Source of the DNA: Opisthocomus hoazin
Taxonomy: Eukaryota; Chordata; Aves; Opisthocomiformes; Opisthocomidae
Assembly (NCBI RefSeq): GCF_030867145.1
Contig: NC_134428.1
Coordinates: 1,054,001-1,118,000, forward strand
DNA length: 64,000 nt
Direction: 5' to 3'
Shown here: piece after piece, positions 38,190-51,062 of the stretch
How the letters are laid out: each line of letters begins with the position of its first letter
How positions within the stretch are numbered: position 1 is the stretch's first letter
The notes under the pieces: model-generated
What the model was told of the DNA's origin: nothing
Seen by the model: only the letters and a program-made list of their open reading frames with translations
Databases searched by the model: none
Position numbers and translations under genes: made by a program

Positions 38190-39294
38190 TTGCCTCGCGC
38201 CTTTGCACCGCAGAGGATCTCTTTGTCTCACATCTTTGTACTGCAGTGGATCTCTTTGCCTCACGTCGTTGCCCCGCAGAGGATGTCTTTGCGTCGCGTC
38301 GTTGCACCGCAGAGGATCTCTTCACGTCACGACGTTACACCACAGAGTATCTCTTTGCATCGCATCGTTGCATCGCAGAGGATCTCTTTGCCTCGCGTCG
38401 TGGCACCACAGAGGATCTCTTTGCATCGTACCACCGCAAAGGATCTATTTGCCTCGCGTCGTTGCCCTGCAGAGGATCTCTTTGCGTCGTGACACCGCAG
38501 AGGATCTCTTTGCGTCGTTGCGTCTCATAGGATTGCATCACGTTGCGTCCTTGCGGCATAGAGGATGTTGTCGCGTCGCGTCTTTGTACCACGCGGCGTT
38601 ACAGAGGAGTTCTTTGCATCGTGTCATTGCACTTCGCTGTAGAGAACTTCGCAACGCATTGTGGCAGCACGCCTCAGAGGATTTATTCGCTTCGTTGCAC
38701 CTCAGAAACTTATACCACGTCGTGGCACGGCAGAGGATGTCTTTGCGTCGCGTCGTTGCACCACAGAGGATCGCTTTGCATCGTTGCACCGCAGAGGATC
38801 TCTTTGACTTGCGTCATGGCGCGGCAGAGGATCTATCTGCGTCGTTGCACAGCATAGGATCTCTTTGCCTCGTGTCTTTGCCCCTTAGAGGATCTCTTTG
38901 TGTCGTGGCACCGCAAAGGATCTCTTTGCATCGTGGCACCACAGAGGATCTCTTTGCATCGTGGCACCTCATAGGATTGCAACATGTTGCGTCCTTGTGC
39001 CGCAGAGGATGTTTTCACGTCGCATCTTTGTACGGCGCCACGTTGCAGAGGAGTTCTTTGCGTCGTGTCATTGCACTGCGCCACAGAGAACTTCTTGGCA
39101 GTGCGTCATGGCAGCACGTTGCAGAGGATTTCTTCGCTTTGTTGCACTGCAGAAACTTATGCCACATCGTGGCGATGCAGAGGATCTCTTTGCGTCGCAT
39201 GTTTGCACCGCAGAGGATCTCTTTGCGTCGCGTCGTTGCCCCGCAGAGGATCTTTTTGCCTCATTGCCCCGCAGAGGATCTCTTTGCATCATGG
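38190..39294 (+). repeat. 33-bp minisatellite, left part
   Basis: Tandem units around GCAGAGGATCTCTTTGCGTC plus GCGTCGTTGCACC (33 bp, 11 codons; repeat peptide EDLFASRRCTA in one frame). It is CpG-rich and open in several frames. A longer block with the variants GCAGAGGAGTTCTTTGC and AGAGAACTTC occurs near 38595 and 39045 and again near 40090 in the right part, so this minisatellite also has higher-order structure (about 450 bp). Confidence 0.93.
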
Positions 39295-39757
39295 TGATAA
39301 CTGTAAATGTAACAAATGTAACTTGTAGGGGATGTTATCACTTCAGGTGGTCAGAAACAAGTCTTGGTTTTTGTGAATAATTCGGACGGTTGCAAGACAA
39401 CGGTCTCCTTAATAATCCCTTTAGGCGCCTGGGCCTTGGGAGAACAGTTATGCAAACTACAGAGATAAGGAGGCTGCAGGATAATCTGAAGACCCCTGCT
39501 GAGAGACGCCAAACAAACATGTGCGATGGACATTACCATATATTAATGAGTTCTCGGAAAAGCCATTACTATGATAAACATTTCTTGGAAATGTAATGAA
39601 TATGTATGTTAACATAGCATAAATACCTAGTAACTGTGTCTCTTAGGTGCACACGTTTGGAGGAGAGATCCCCCGTGTGCCCGGCGCCGCAATAAAGAAT
39701 ACCTGCTTAATAATATGCCGACTATTGAGTGTTCAATTCCGGCTTTTCACGGCATCA
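39295..39757 (+). mobile_element. Solo LTR inserted in the 33-bp minisatellite (LTR family A)
   Basis: 463 bp, TGATAACTG...CGGCATCA, differing from the solo LTR at 25211 at only a handful of positions. Minisatellite lies on both sides. Confidence 0.9.
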
Positions 39758-40421
39758 TTTCCATGGCAGAGGACATCTTTGCCTCGCATCGTTGCCCCGC
39801 AGACGATCTCTTTGCGTCGTGTTGTGGCACCGCAGAGGATCTCCTTGCCTCGCGTCGTTGCACCGCTGAGGATCTCTTTGTGTCGTGTCGTGGCACAGCA
39901 GAGGATCTCTTTGCATTGCGTCGTTGCCCCGCAGAGGATCTCTTTGCATCATTTCCCGTAGAGGATCTCTTTGCATCGTGGCACCACAGAGGATCTCTTT
40001 GCGTCGTTGCACCTCATAGGATTGCATCACGTTGCGTCCTTGCACCGCAGAGGATGTTTTCATGTCGCGTCTTTGTACGGCGCCACGTTGCAGAGGCGTT
40101 CTTTGCGTCGTGTCATTGCACTGTGCCGCAGAGAACTTCTTGGCAGCGCGTCGTGGCAGCACGTTGCAGAGGATTTCTTCGCCTCGTTTCACCGCAGAAA
40201 GTTATGCCACGTTGTGGCATCGCAGAGGATTTCTTTGTGTCGCGTCGTTGCACCACAGATGATCTCTTTGCCTCGCTTCGTTGCACCTCAGAGGATCTCT
40301 ATGAGTCGCATGATTGCATTGCACTGGATCTCTTTGCATTGCGTCGTTGCACCACAGAAGATCTCCTTGCGTCGCGTTGTTACCGTGCATAGGATCTCCT
40401 TGAGTCACATCGTGGCACCGC
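39758..40421 (+). repeat. 33-bp minisatellite, right part
   Basis: Continuation of the 33-bp array after the LTR. It ends at GGCACCGC, where the 42-bp satellite begins without any spacer. Confidence 0.92.
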
Positions 40422-43400
40422 TGGGTGCCCACAAAGAGACCAGGTGGCCACCGAAAAAATGCCACGCGCCCAGCAAGATGACACGTGGCCAACAAAAGAA
40501 ATGCCAGCTTCCTACCAAAAGAAATCCTGCGTGCCCACCAAAATGCCATGTGGCCACCAAAACACCAGATGCCCACATGAATAATCGATTGGTGGCCAGC
40601 AAACAAAATGCCAGGTGCCCAACAAAAGAAACGGTGGGTGCCAACCAAGATGCCAGGTGGCCAGCAAAATAAAAGCTGGCTGCATACCAAGATGCCAGCT
40701 GGCCACCAAAAGAAAAGTTGGGTGTCCATCAATATTCCAGGTGGCAATCAATACACCAGGTGCCCATGAAATGAAATGCCAGGTGGACACCAAAACACCA
40801 CGTGCTCAATAAAACTAATGCTGGGTGCACACCAAGATGCCAGATGGACACCAAAAAGCCATGTGCTCAGGAAAATAAATGCTGGGTGCACACCAAGATG
40901 CCAGGTGTACACAAAAATGCCACATGCCCACCAAAAGAAACACTGGGTGCCCATGAAGATGCTGGGTGGCCAAAGAAATTCCACTAGCCCACCGAAAGAA
41001 ACGCTGTGTGCCCACAAAGATGCCAGGTGGACACCAAAAGAAATGCGAGCTGCCCACCAAAATGCCATGTGCCAACCAAAATACATGCCACGTGCTCACC
41101 AAAAGAATCCGTGGGTATCCACCAAAACACCATGTGGCCACCAAAATACCACATGCCAACAAGAATAAACGATGGGTGCCCAGCTAACCAAATGCCAAGT
41201 GCCCAACAAAACGCCAGGTGCCCACCAATAGAAATGCTGGGTGCCAACCACGACGGCTGGTGTCCACCAAAATAGATGCTGGCTGCGCACCGAGACGCCA
41301 GGTGGCCACAAAAATATCACGTGCCCACCAAAACTAGTGCCTAGTGCCCACCAAGATGCCAGGTGACCACCAAAATGCCATGTGCCTGCCAAGAGAAACA
41401 CTGGGTGCCCACCAAGATGCCATGTGCACACGAAAATAAATGCTCAGTGACCACCAAGATGCTGGGTGCTCACCAAAATAAAACTGGGTGCTCACCAAGA
41501 TGCCAGGTGACCACAGGAACATCATGTGCCCACAAAAATAGATGGTGCGTCCCTAGGAAGATGTCAGGTGGACACCACAAGAAGTGCTGGGTGCCCACCA
41601 AGATACCAGGTGGCCACCAAAACACCAGGTGTAAATTAAAAGAAACTCGAGGTGCCCACCAAGATGCCAGCTGGCAACCAAAACACAACGTGCCCAGCAA
41701 AAGAAATGCCAGGTGCCTACCAAGATTGCAGGTGGCCACCAAAATGACACATGGCCACGAAAACAAACGCTGTCTGCCCAACCAGATGAATGCCACGTGC
41801 CTACCAACAGAAAAACTGGGTGCCAACTAAAGGACCATGTGCCCAGCAAAAGAAATGCTGGGTACCCACCAAGATGCTGGCTGCCAAGGAAAAGAAATGC
41901 TGGGTGCTTGCAAAGATGCTAGGTGGCCACCTAAGTGCTTGGTGGTGACCCAGAAAAATACCGGGTGCCCACCAAGACGGCAGCTGGCAACCAGAGTAAA
42001 CATCAGGTGTCCACCAAGAGGCCAGGTGGCCAGCAAAAACCAGGTGCCCACCGAAAAGAACTCTGGGTGCCCACCAAGATGCCAGGTGCCCGCCAAAACG
42101 CTACGTGTCCAGCAAAAGATACGCCGGGTGACTAAGAAGTAGCCAGGTGCCCATCAAGATGCCAGGTGCCTACCAAAAGTGGCAGCGGGTGCCCATTAAG
42201 ATGCCAGGTGGCCACAAAAATGCCCCATGCCCACCAATGAAAAACCTGAGTGCCCACCACGATTAATGCCACATGCCTACCAAAGGAGACACTGGGTACC
42301 CACCAAAAGTACACGTGCCCAGCAAAATCCAGGCTGGGAGCCCAACAAGATGCCAGCTTGTCACCAAAATGCCACGTACTCACCAAAAATATCACAGGGT
42401 GCCCACCAATATTCCAAGTGACAAACAAAATGCCAGGTGGCCACCAAAAGAAACGCCAGCAGCCCACCAAAGTAAATGCCAGGTGGCCACCAAAACTAGT
42501 GCCGAGTGCCCACCAAGATGCCATGTGCCTGCCAAGAGAAACACCGGGTGCCCACCAAGATGCCATGTGCCCACCATAAGAAATGCTGGGTGCACACCAA
42601 GATACTGGGTGCTCACCAAAATAAAGCTGGGTGCCCACCAAGAAGCCAGGTCACCACAAGAACACCATGTGCCCACAAAAATAAATGGTGCGTTCGTAGG
42701 AAGATGCTAGATGGCCACCACAAGAAGTGCTGGGTGCCCACCAAGATACCAGGTGGCCACAAAAACACCAGGTGTAAATTAAAAGAATCTCGAGGTGCCC
42801 ACCAAGATGATAGGTGGCAACCGAATTGCCACGTGCCCACCAAAAGAAATGCTGGGTCCTTACCAAATGTTGGTGCTCTCCAAAATACATGCTGGGTGCC
42901 CAGCAAGATGCCAGGTGCCCACCAAAACAAATGCCACGTGCCCAGCAAGATGACACGTGGCCAGCAAAAGAAATGCCAGGTGCCCACCAAAAAAAATCCT
43001 GCGTGCCCACAAAAACGCCATGTGGCCACCAAAACACCACATGCCCACAAGAATAAGCGATGGGTGCCCAGCAAACAAAATGCCAGGGGGCCAACAAAAT
43101 TAAAGATAGCTGCATACCAAGATGCCAACTGGCCATCAAAATAAATGCTGGGTGCCCATCAGTATTCCAGGTGGCAATCAATACGCCAGGTGCCCATTAA
43201 TACAACAGGTGCACACGAAAAGAAACGCCAGGTGGCCACCAAAGCACCACGTGCTCACAAAAACTAATGCTGGGTGCACACAAAGATGCCAGATGGACAC
43301 CAAAGAGCCACGTGCTCAGGAAAATAAATGCTGGGTGTCCACCAAGATGCCAGGTGCCCACAAAAATGCCACAAGCCCACCAAAAGAAACACTGTGAGCC

Positions 43401-46400
43401 CATGAAGATGCTGAGTGGCCAAATAAATTCCACATGCCCACCAAAAGAAACGCTGTGTGCCCACAAAGATGCCAGGTGGCCACCAAAAGAAACGGTGGGT
43501 GCCAACCAAGATGTCAGGTGGCCAACAAAATAAAAGATGGCTGCATAGCAAGATGCCAGGTGCCCACGAAAAGAAATGCCGAGTGCCCACCAAGATGCCA
43601 GGTGACCACCAAAACGCCAGGTGACCACCAAAATGCCATGTGCCTGCCAAGAGAAACACCGGGTGTTCACCAAGATGCCATGTGCTCACCAAAAGAAATG
43701 CTGGGGGCCCACCAAAATAAAGCTGGATGTCCACCAAGAAGCCAGGTCACCACAAGAACACCATGTGCCCACAAAAATAAATGGTGCGTCCCTATGAAGA
43801 TACCAGATGGCCACCAGAAGAAGTGCTGGCTGCCCACCAAGATACCAGGTGGCCACCAAAACACCAGGTGTAAATTAAAAGAAACTCGAGGTGCCCACCA
43901 AGATGCCAGGTGGCAACCAAAACACAACGTGCCCAGCAAAAGAAATGCCAGGTGCCTACCAAGATTACAGGTGGCCACCAAAATGACACATGGCCACGAA
44001 AAGAAACGCTGTCTGCCCAACCAGATGAATGCCACATGCCTACCAACAGAAAAAATGGGTGCCAACCAAAGGACCATGCGCCCACCAAAAGAAATGCTGG
44101 GTACCCAGCAAGATGCTGGCTGCCAAGGAAAAGAAATGCAGGGTGCTTGCAAAGATGCTAGGTGGCCACCTAAGTGCTTGGTGGTGACCCACAAAAATAC
44201 CGGGTGCCCACCAAGAATGCAACTGACAATCAGAGTAAACACCAGGTGTCCACCAAGAGGCCAGGTGGCCAGCAAAAACCAGGTGCCCACCGAAAAGAAC
44301 TCTGGGTGCCCACCAAGATGCCAGGTGCCCGCCAAAACGCTACGTGTCCAGCAAAAGATACGCCGGGTGACTAAGAAGTAGCCAGGTGCCCATCAAGATG
44401 CCAGGTGCCTACCAAAAGTAACAGCGGGTGCCCATTAAGATGCCAGGTGGCCACAAAAATGCCCCATGCACACCAAAAGAAATGCCAGGTGCCCACCAAT
44501 CAAAAACCTGGGTGCCCACCACGATTAATGCCACATGCCCACCAAAGGAGACACTGGGTACCCACTAAAAGACCACGTGCCCAGCAAAATAAATGCTAGG
44601 TGCCCAACAAGATGCCAGCTTGTCACCAAAACGCCACGTACCCACCAAAAATATCACAGGGTGCCCACCAATATTCAAGGTGGCACGCAAAATGCCAGGT
44701 GGCCACCAAAAGAAACGTCGGCAGCCCACCAAAGTAAATGCCAGGTGGCCACCAAAATAAAGGTTGGTTGCCTATCAAGATGGCAGTTGGCCACGACAAC
44801 GCGACATTCCCAACAAACAAAATGCTGGGTGGCCACCGAGATGCCAGGTGCCCACCATAATAAATGCTGGGTGGTTAAGGAGATGCCAGGTGGGCACCTG
44901 GTGAAAAACTCGGGCTAATCATTTAGGTGGCCATCAAGATAAAGACTAGGTGCCCACCAAGATGCCAGCTGGCCACCAAAAGAAACACTTGCTGCTCATC
45001 AGTATTCCATATGGCAAACAATACGCCAGGAGCCCACGAAAGGAAATGCCAGGTGGCCACCAAAACACCATGTGGCCACCAAAACTAATGCTGCATGCGC
45101 ACAAAGATGCCAGGTGGTCTCTATAATGCCATGTGCTCACCCAGATAAATGCCAGATGCCCACCAAGATGTCAGGTGGCCACCAAATAGTCATGTGCCCA
45201 GGAACATAAACACTGGGTGCCCACCAAGATGCCACGTTCCCGCCAAAAGAAAGGCTGGGTCCTTACCAAATATTGGTTCTCCTTAAAATACATGCTGGGT
45301 GAGCAGCAACATGCCAGGAAGCACCGAAAATACGGGTGCCCACAAAAAGATACACTGGGTGCACATGAAGATGCTGGGTGGCCAACTAAATGTCGGGTGC
45401 CCACCAAAAGAAAAGCTGTGTGCCCATATAGATGCCTGGTGGCCACGAAAAAACCATGTGTCCACCAAATACAGTCTGGTTGCCTGTCAAGATGCCAGGT
45501 GGGCACGAAAAGGAATACTGGGTACCTACCAAGATGCCAGGTGGACACCGAAAGAAATGCCACGTGCCCAGCACAATGACACGTGGCCTGGAAAAGAAAT
45601 GCCAGCTACCCAACAAAAGAAAACCTGCGTGCCCAACAAAACGCCATGTGGCCACCAAAACACCATATGCCCACAAGAATAAGCGCTGGGTGCACAGCAA
45701 ACAAAATGCCAGGTGCCTACCAAAAGAAACGGTGGCTGTCAACCTGGATGCCAGGTGGCGACCAAAAGAAAAGCTGGGTGCCCATCAATATTCCAGGTGG
45801 CAATCAATACGGCAAGTGCCCACGAAAAGAAATGCCAGGTGGCCACCAAAACACCACGTGCTCACCAAAACTAATGCTGGGTGCACACAAAGATGCCAGA
45901 AGGACACCAAAAAGCCATGTGCTCAAAAAAATAAATGCTGGGTGCCCACAAAAATGCCACATGCCCACCAAAAGAAACACTGGGTGCCCATGAAGATGCT
46001 GGGTGGCCAAATAAATTCCACATGCCCACCAAAAGAAACGCTGTGTGCCCACAAAGATGCCAGGTGGCCACCAAAAGAAATGCCACGTGCCAAACCAAAA
46101 TACCACCTGCCAACCAAAATCAATGCCACGCGCCCAACAACAGAAAACCTGGGTGCCCACCAAAACAACATGTGGCCACCAAAACACCACATGCCCACAA
46201 GAATAAACGATGGGTGCCCAGCAAACGAAATGTCAAGTGCCCAACAAAACGCCACGTGCCCACCAATAGAAATGGTGAGTGCCAAACACGATGCTGGGTG
46301 CTCACCAAAATAAAGCTGGGTGCCCACCAAGATGCCAGGTGGCCACAAGAACACCATGTGCACAAAAATAAATGGTGCGTCCCTAGGAAGATGCCAGGTG

Positions 46401-49400
46401 GCCACCACAAGAAGTGCTAGGTGCCCACCAAGATATCAGCTTGCCACCAAAACACCAGGTGTAAATTAAAAGAAACTCGAGGTGCCCACCAAGATGCCAG
46501 CTGGCAACCAAAACACAACATACCCAGCGAAAGAAATGCCAGGTGCCTACCAAGATTGCAGGTGGCCACCAAAATGCTACATGGCCACAAAAAGAAACGC
46601 TGTGTGCCCAAAAAGATGAAAGCCACGTGCCTACCAAGAGAAAAAGTGGGTGCCAACCAAAGGACCATGTGCCCACCAAAAGAAATGCTGGGTACCCACC
46701 AAGATACGGGTTGCCAATGAAAAGACATGCTGGGTGCTTCCAAAGATGTTAGGTGGCCACCTAAGTGCTTGGTGGTGACCCAGAACAATACCGGGTGCCC
46801 ACCAAGACGGCAACTGGCAAGCACAATAAACACCAGGTGTCCACCAAGAGGCCAGGTGGCCAGCAAAAACCAGGTGCCGACCGAAAGAAAATCTGGGTGC
46901 ACACCAAGAAGCCAGGTGCCTGCCAAAATGCCACGTGGCCTGCAAAAGATATACCGGGTGACTAAGAAGTAGCCAGGTACACCCAAAGAGCCAGGTGCCT
47001 ACCAAAAGTGACAGTGGGTGCCCTTTAAGATGCCAGGTGGCCACAAAAATGCCCCATGCACACCAAAAGAAATGCCAGGTGCCCACCAATCAAAAACCTG
47101 GGTGCCCACCATGATTAATGCCACATGCCCACCAAAAGAGACACAGGGTCCCCACCAAAAGACCATGTGCCCAGCAAAATAAATGCTGCGTGCCCAGCAA
47201 CATGCCAGATTGTCACCAAAACGCCATGTACCCACCAAAATTATCATAGGGTGCCCACCAATATCCCAGGTGGCACGCAAAATGCCAGGTGGCCACCAAA
47301 AGAAACGCCGGCAGCCCACCAAAGGAAATGCCAGGTGGCCACCAAAATAAAGGCTGGTTGCCTATCAAGATGGCAGTTGGCCACCACAACGCGACATGCC
47401 CAACAAACAAAATGCTGGGTGCCCACCGAGATGCTAGCATCCCACCAAAATGCCACCTGCCAACCAAAATCAATGCTACGTGCATACCAAAAGAAAACCT
47501 GGCTGCCCACCAAAACACCATGTGACCACCAAAACACCACATGATCACAAGAATAAACGATGGGTGCCCAGCAAACGAAATGCCAAGTGCCCAACAAAAC
47601 GCCAGGTGCCCACCAATAGAAATGGTGGGTGCCAATCACGATGGATGGTGCTCACCAAAATAAATGCTGGGTGCACACCAAAATAAAGCTGGGTGCCCAC
47701 CAAGATGCCAGGTGCTCACCAAAATAAAGCTGGGTGCCCACCAAGATAACAGGTGGCCACAAAAATACCAGGTGTAAATTAAAAGAAACTCGAGGTGCCC
47801 ACAAGATGCCAGCTGGCAACCAAAACACAACGTGCCCAGCAAAAGAAATGCCAGGTGCCTACCAAGATTGCAGGTGGCCACCAAAATGACACATGGCCAC
47901 GAAAAAAAACGCTGACTGCCCAACAAGATGAATGCCACTTGCCTACCAACAGAAAAACTGGGTGCCAACTAAAGGACCATGTGCCCAGCAAAAGAAATGC
48001 TGGGTACCCACCAAGATGCTGGGTGCCAATGAAAAGAAATGCTGGGTGCTTGCAAAGATGTTAGGTGGCCACCTAAGTGCTTGGTGGTGACCCAGAAATG
48101 TACCGAGTGCCCACCAAGACCTCAACTGGCAAACAGAATAAAGACCGCGTGTCCACCAAGAGGCCAGGTGGCCAGCAAAAACCAGGTGCCCACCGAAAGG
48201 AACTCTGGGTGCCCACCAAGATGCCAGGTGCCGCCAAAACACCACGTGGCCAGCAAAAGAAACGCCGGGTGACTAATCAGTAGCCAGGTGCCCCCCAAGA
48301 TGCCAGGTGCCTACCAAAAGAAACAGCGGGTGCCCATTAAGATGCCAGGTGGCCACAAAAATGCCCCATGCACACCAAAACAAATGCCAGGTGCCCACCA
48401 ATCAAAAACCTGGGTGCCCACCATGATTAATGCCACATGCCCACCAAAAGGGACATTGGGTACCCACCAAAAGACCACGTTCCCAGCAAAATCAAGGCTG
48501 GGTGCCCAACAAGATGCCAGTTTGTCACCAAAGCGCCATGTACCCACCAAAAATATCACACGGTGCACACCAATATTTCAGGTGGCACCCAAAATGCCCC
48601 ATGCACACCAAAAGAAGCGCCGGCTGCCCACCAAATACATTCCAGGTGGCCACCAAATTAAAGGTTGGTTGCCTATCAAGATGGCAGATGGCCATGACAA
48701 CGCGACATGCCCAAAAAACAAAATGCTGGTTCCCCACCGAGATGCCATTTGCCCACCAAAGGAAATGCTGGTGGTTAAGGAGATGCCAGGTGGGCACCTG
48801 GTGAAAAACTCGGGCTAAGCATTTAGGTGGCCATCAAGATAAAGACTAGGTGCCCACCAAGATGCCAGCTGGCCACCAAAAGAAACGCTTGCTGCTCATC
48901 AGTATTCCGGGTGGCAACCAATACGCCAGGGGCCCACGAAAGGAAATGCCAGGTGGCCACCAAAACACCATGTGGCCACCAAAACTAATGCTGCTTGCGC
49001 ACAAAGATGCCAGGTGGTCTCTATAACGCCATGTGCTCACCCAGATAAATGCCAGATGCCCACCAAGATGTCAGGTGGCCACCAAATAGTCATGTGCCCA
49101 GGAAAATGAACACTGGGTGCCCACCAAGATGCGAGGTGCCCACCAAAAGACATGCCACATGACCAGCAAGATGTCAGGTGGCCACCAAAAGAAATGCCAC
49201 GTGCCCAGCAAGATGACACATGCCCATCAAAAGAAATGCCAGCTGCCCACCAAAATGCCACATGTCAACCAAAATCAATGCCACATGTCCACCAAAAGAA
49301 AACCTGGCTTCCCACCAAAACACCATGTGGCCACCAAAACACCACATGCCCACAAGAATAAACGATGGGTGCCCAGCAAACGAAATGCCAAGTGCCCAAC

Positions 49401-49803
49401 AAAACGCCAGGTGCCCACCAATACAAATGGTGGGTGCCAACCACGATGGCTGGTGTCCACCAAAAGAAATGCTGGCTGCGCACCGAGACGCCAGGTGGCC
49501 ACAAAATACCACGTGCACAGCAAACTAGTGCCGAGTGCCCACCAAGATGCCAGGTGACCACCAAAATGCCATGTGCCTGCCAAGAGAAACACCCGGTTGC
49601 CACCAAGATGCCATGTGCCCACCAAAAGAAATGCTGGGGTTCCACCAAAATAAAGCTGGATGTCCACCAAGATGCCAGGTGACCACAAGAACACAATGTG
49701 CCCTCAAAAATAAATGCTGCGTCCCTAGGAAGATGCCAGATGGCCACCACAAGAAGTGCTGGGTGCCCACCAAGATACCAGGTGGCCACCAAAACACCAG
49801 GTG
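40422..49803 (+). repeat. 42-bp satellite array, block 4
   Basis: About 9.4 kb of the satellite in the same orientation as blocks 1-3. The marker AAGTGCTTGGTGGTGACCCA recurs near 41934, 44172, 46769 and 48081, and AAATAGTCATGTGCCCAGG near 45184 and 49084. Higher-order units are thus 1.3-3.9 kb and irregular. The last canonical unit ends at AAACACCAGGTGTACC. Confidence 0.93.
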
Positions 49804-50620
49804 TACCTGCCCTTACTAAGTTTAAAATTAATTATAGAGGCTAAGAAACAGGGTTTTGAACAATGTTAGTCTTTCATAAGAAGGATGTACCTGTCCTAAG
49901 TAAAACCAGAGAGCGATAATTCCTAGGAATAGCTAACGAGCTATGAAAATCTGCTGAGATTGCCAAAAGAAACAGGTAACTAGGGGAAAGGCAACTCCAG
50001 CAGGGGGAGATTGATTGCGACCACAGACTCACGGACCACCTACCCCAATTCTACCCCAGACTCAAAAGATGAAGAAACCGAGCATGCATACTAATTTACA
50101 TGCTGGACCAAGAGACTTTGACCAGATGCAGACAATCCAGCAACTACACCTATTTGGTTTCTAGCCTGCTCACGTTTGTCAGGAGGTGAAGGATGTCATT
50201 ACAGGGAAGCTTTAGTTAAAGAGACACCTGCTCCTCAAATCCTGTTACCAAATTGTAACTATCCTTTAACATTGATCACTGCCATATTTGAGCTGGTAAC
50301 CAGCACAGGAAACATCAAGTTTGGACTTTCTCTTTTCCCTGATAAAAGAAGTTTGGCCTGTAGTACAGTTATAGTTTGACCTGTATTACAAAAGGACATC
50401 AAGAAACAAAACATGGCCAATATGAGAAAATGCATGCTGCAGGCAAAGGCAAAAGGTGAACATCCTATTTAAGCAAAACCAGTTCAGAACTCCTACAAGT
50501 TTTAGGGAAAGTTTTAGAATTACATTTGTCTCCGTTTCGTTTGGCATGTTTACCATCTGCAATGAAAAAGTGTATGGGGAAAAAGGCTATGTCATTTTTG
50601 CTTGTGTTAGAGGCACTTAA
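49804..50620. other. No gene recognised; possibly ERV/LTR-derived
   Basis: AT-rich DNA right of the satellite. A short ATTCTACCCCAGAC (about 50049-50062) also occurs in the proviral 3' LTR (near 34118), hinting at LTR ancestry, but no full LTR structure can be drawn. Confidence 0.35.
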
Positions 50621-50623
50621 ACA

Positions 50624-50767
50624 GAATCACAGAAGGAAGGGACCTCTGTGGGTCATCTAGTGCAAGCCCCCTGCCGAAGCAGGGTCACCTAGAGCAGGCT
50701 GCACAGGACCTTGTCCAGGCGGGTTTTAAATATCTCCAGAGAAGGAGACTCCACAACCTCTCTGGGC
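50624..50767 (-). mobile_element. CR1 3'-end fragment
   Basis: Minus-strand CR1 3' tail (AGGTCCCTTCCTTCTGTGAT end; [19 protein letters not shown] frame), cut off at about 50767. Confidence 0.88.
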
Positions 50768-51031
50768 AAGTGAGAATGCACATGCACAGCCCTTGCACAC
50801 CAGCTCTGGGGAAGACCCTCGTAGAGCCCCTCACTCACCTCACTCCTGCCAGTCCCCCAGTAAGAAGTGGTTTTGAGGACAGGCACTGTTCCAGCCCCAG
50901 TGCCTGCTGGCCCAGACCCCCACTTGCTCCAGCAGCTGCACTGAGACCCCCCCCTCTGGCACACAGTCCTTTCAGTTCACACACACACAGCACAGAGAGA
51001 GAGATGCCACAGGGAGATAGTCAAGACAAGA

Positions 51032-51037
51032 TTTAAT
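51032..51037 (-). terminator. Possible polyadenylation signal of the RIMBP3-like pseudogene
   Basis: ATTAAA on the minus strand about 25 bp past the last recognisable coding sequence. Single weak hexamer; position is the only support. Confidence 0.2.
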
Positions 51038-51062
51038 AAGAAGCTAGAAGAAGACAGGACAG

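Noticed and set aside
38203..39297. 364-codon plus-strand ORF in the 33-bp minisatellite
   Set aside because: Same cause: an 11-codon tandem unit open in several frames.
17181..49803. Dozens of long ORFs on both strands giving MPTKMPGGHQ-type or FWWAPGILVGTWH-type peptides
   Set aside because: They follow from a 42-bp (14-codon) stop-poor tandem unit, occur on both strands at once, overlap each other and lack introns or start context.
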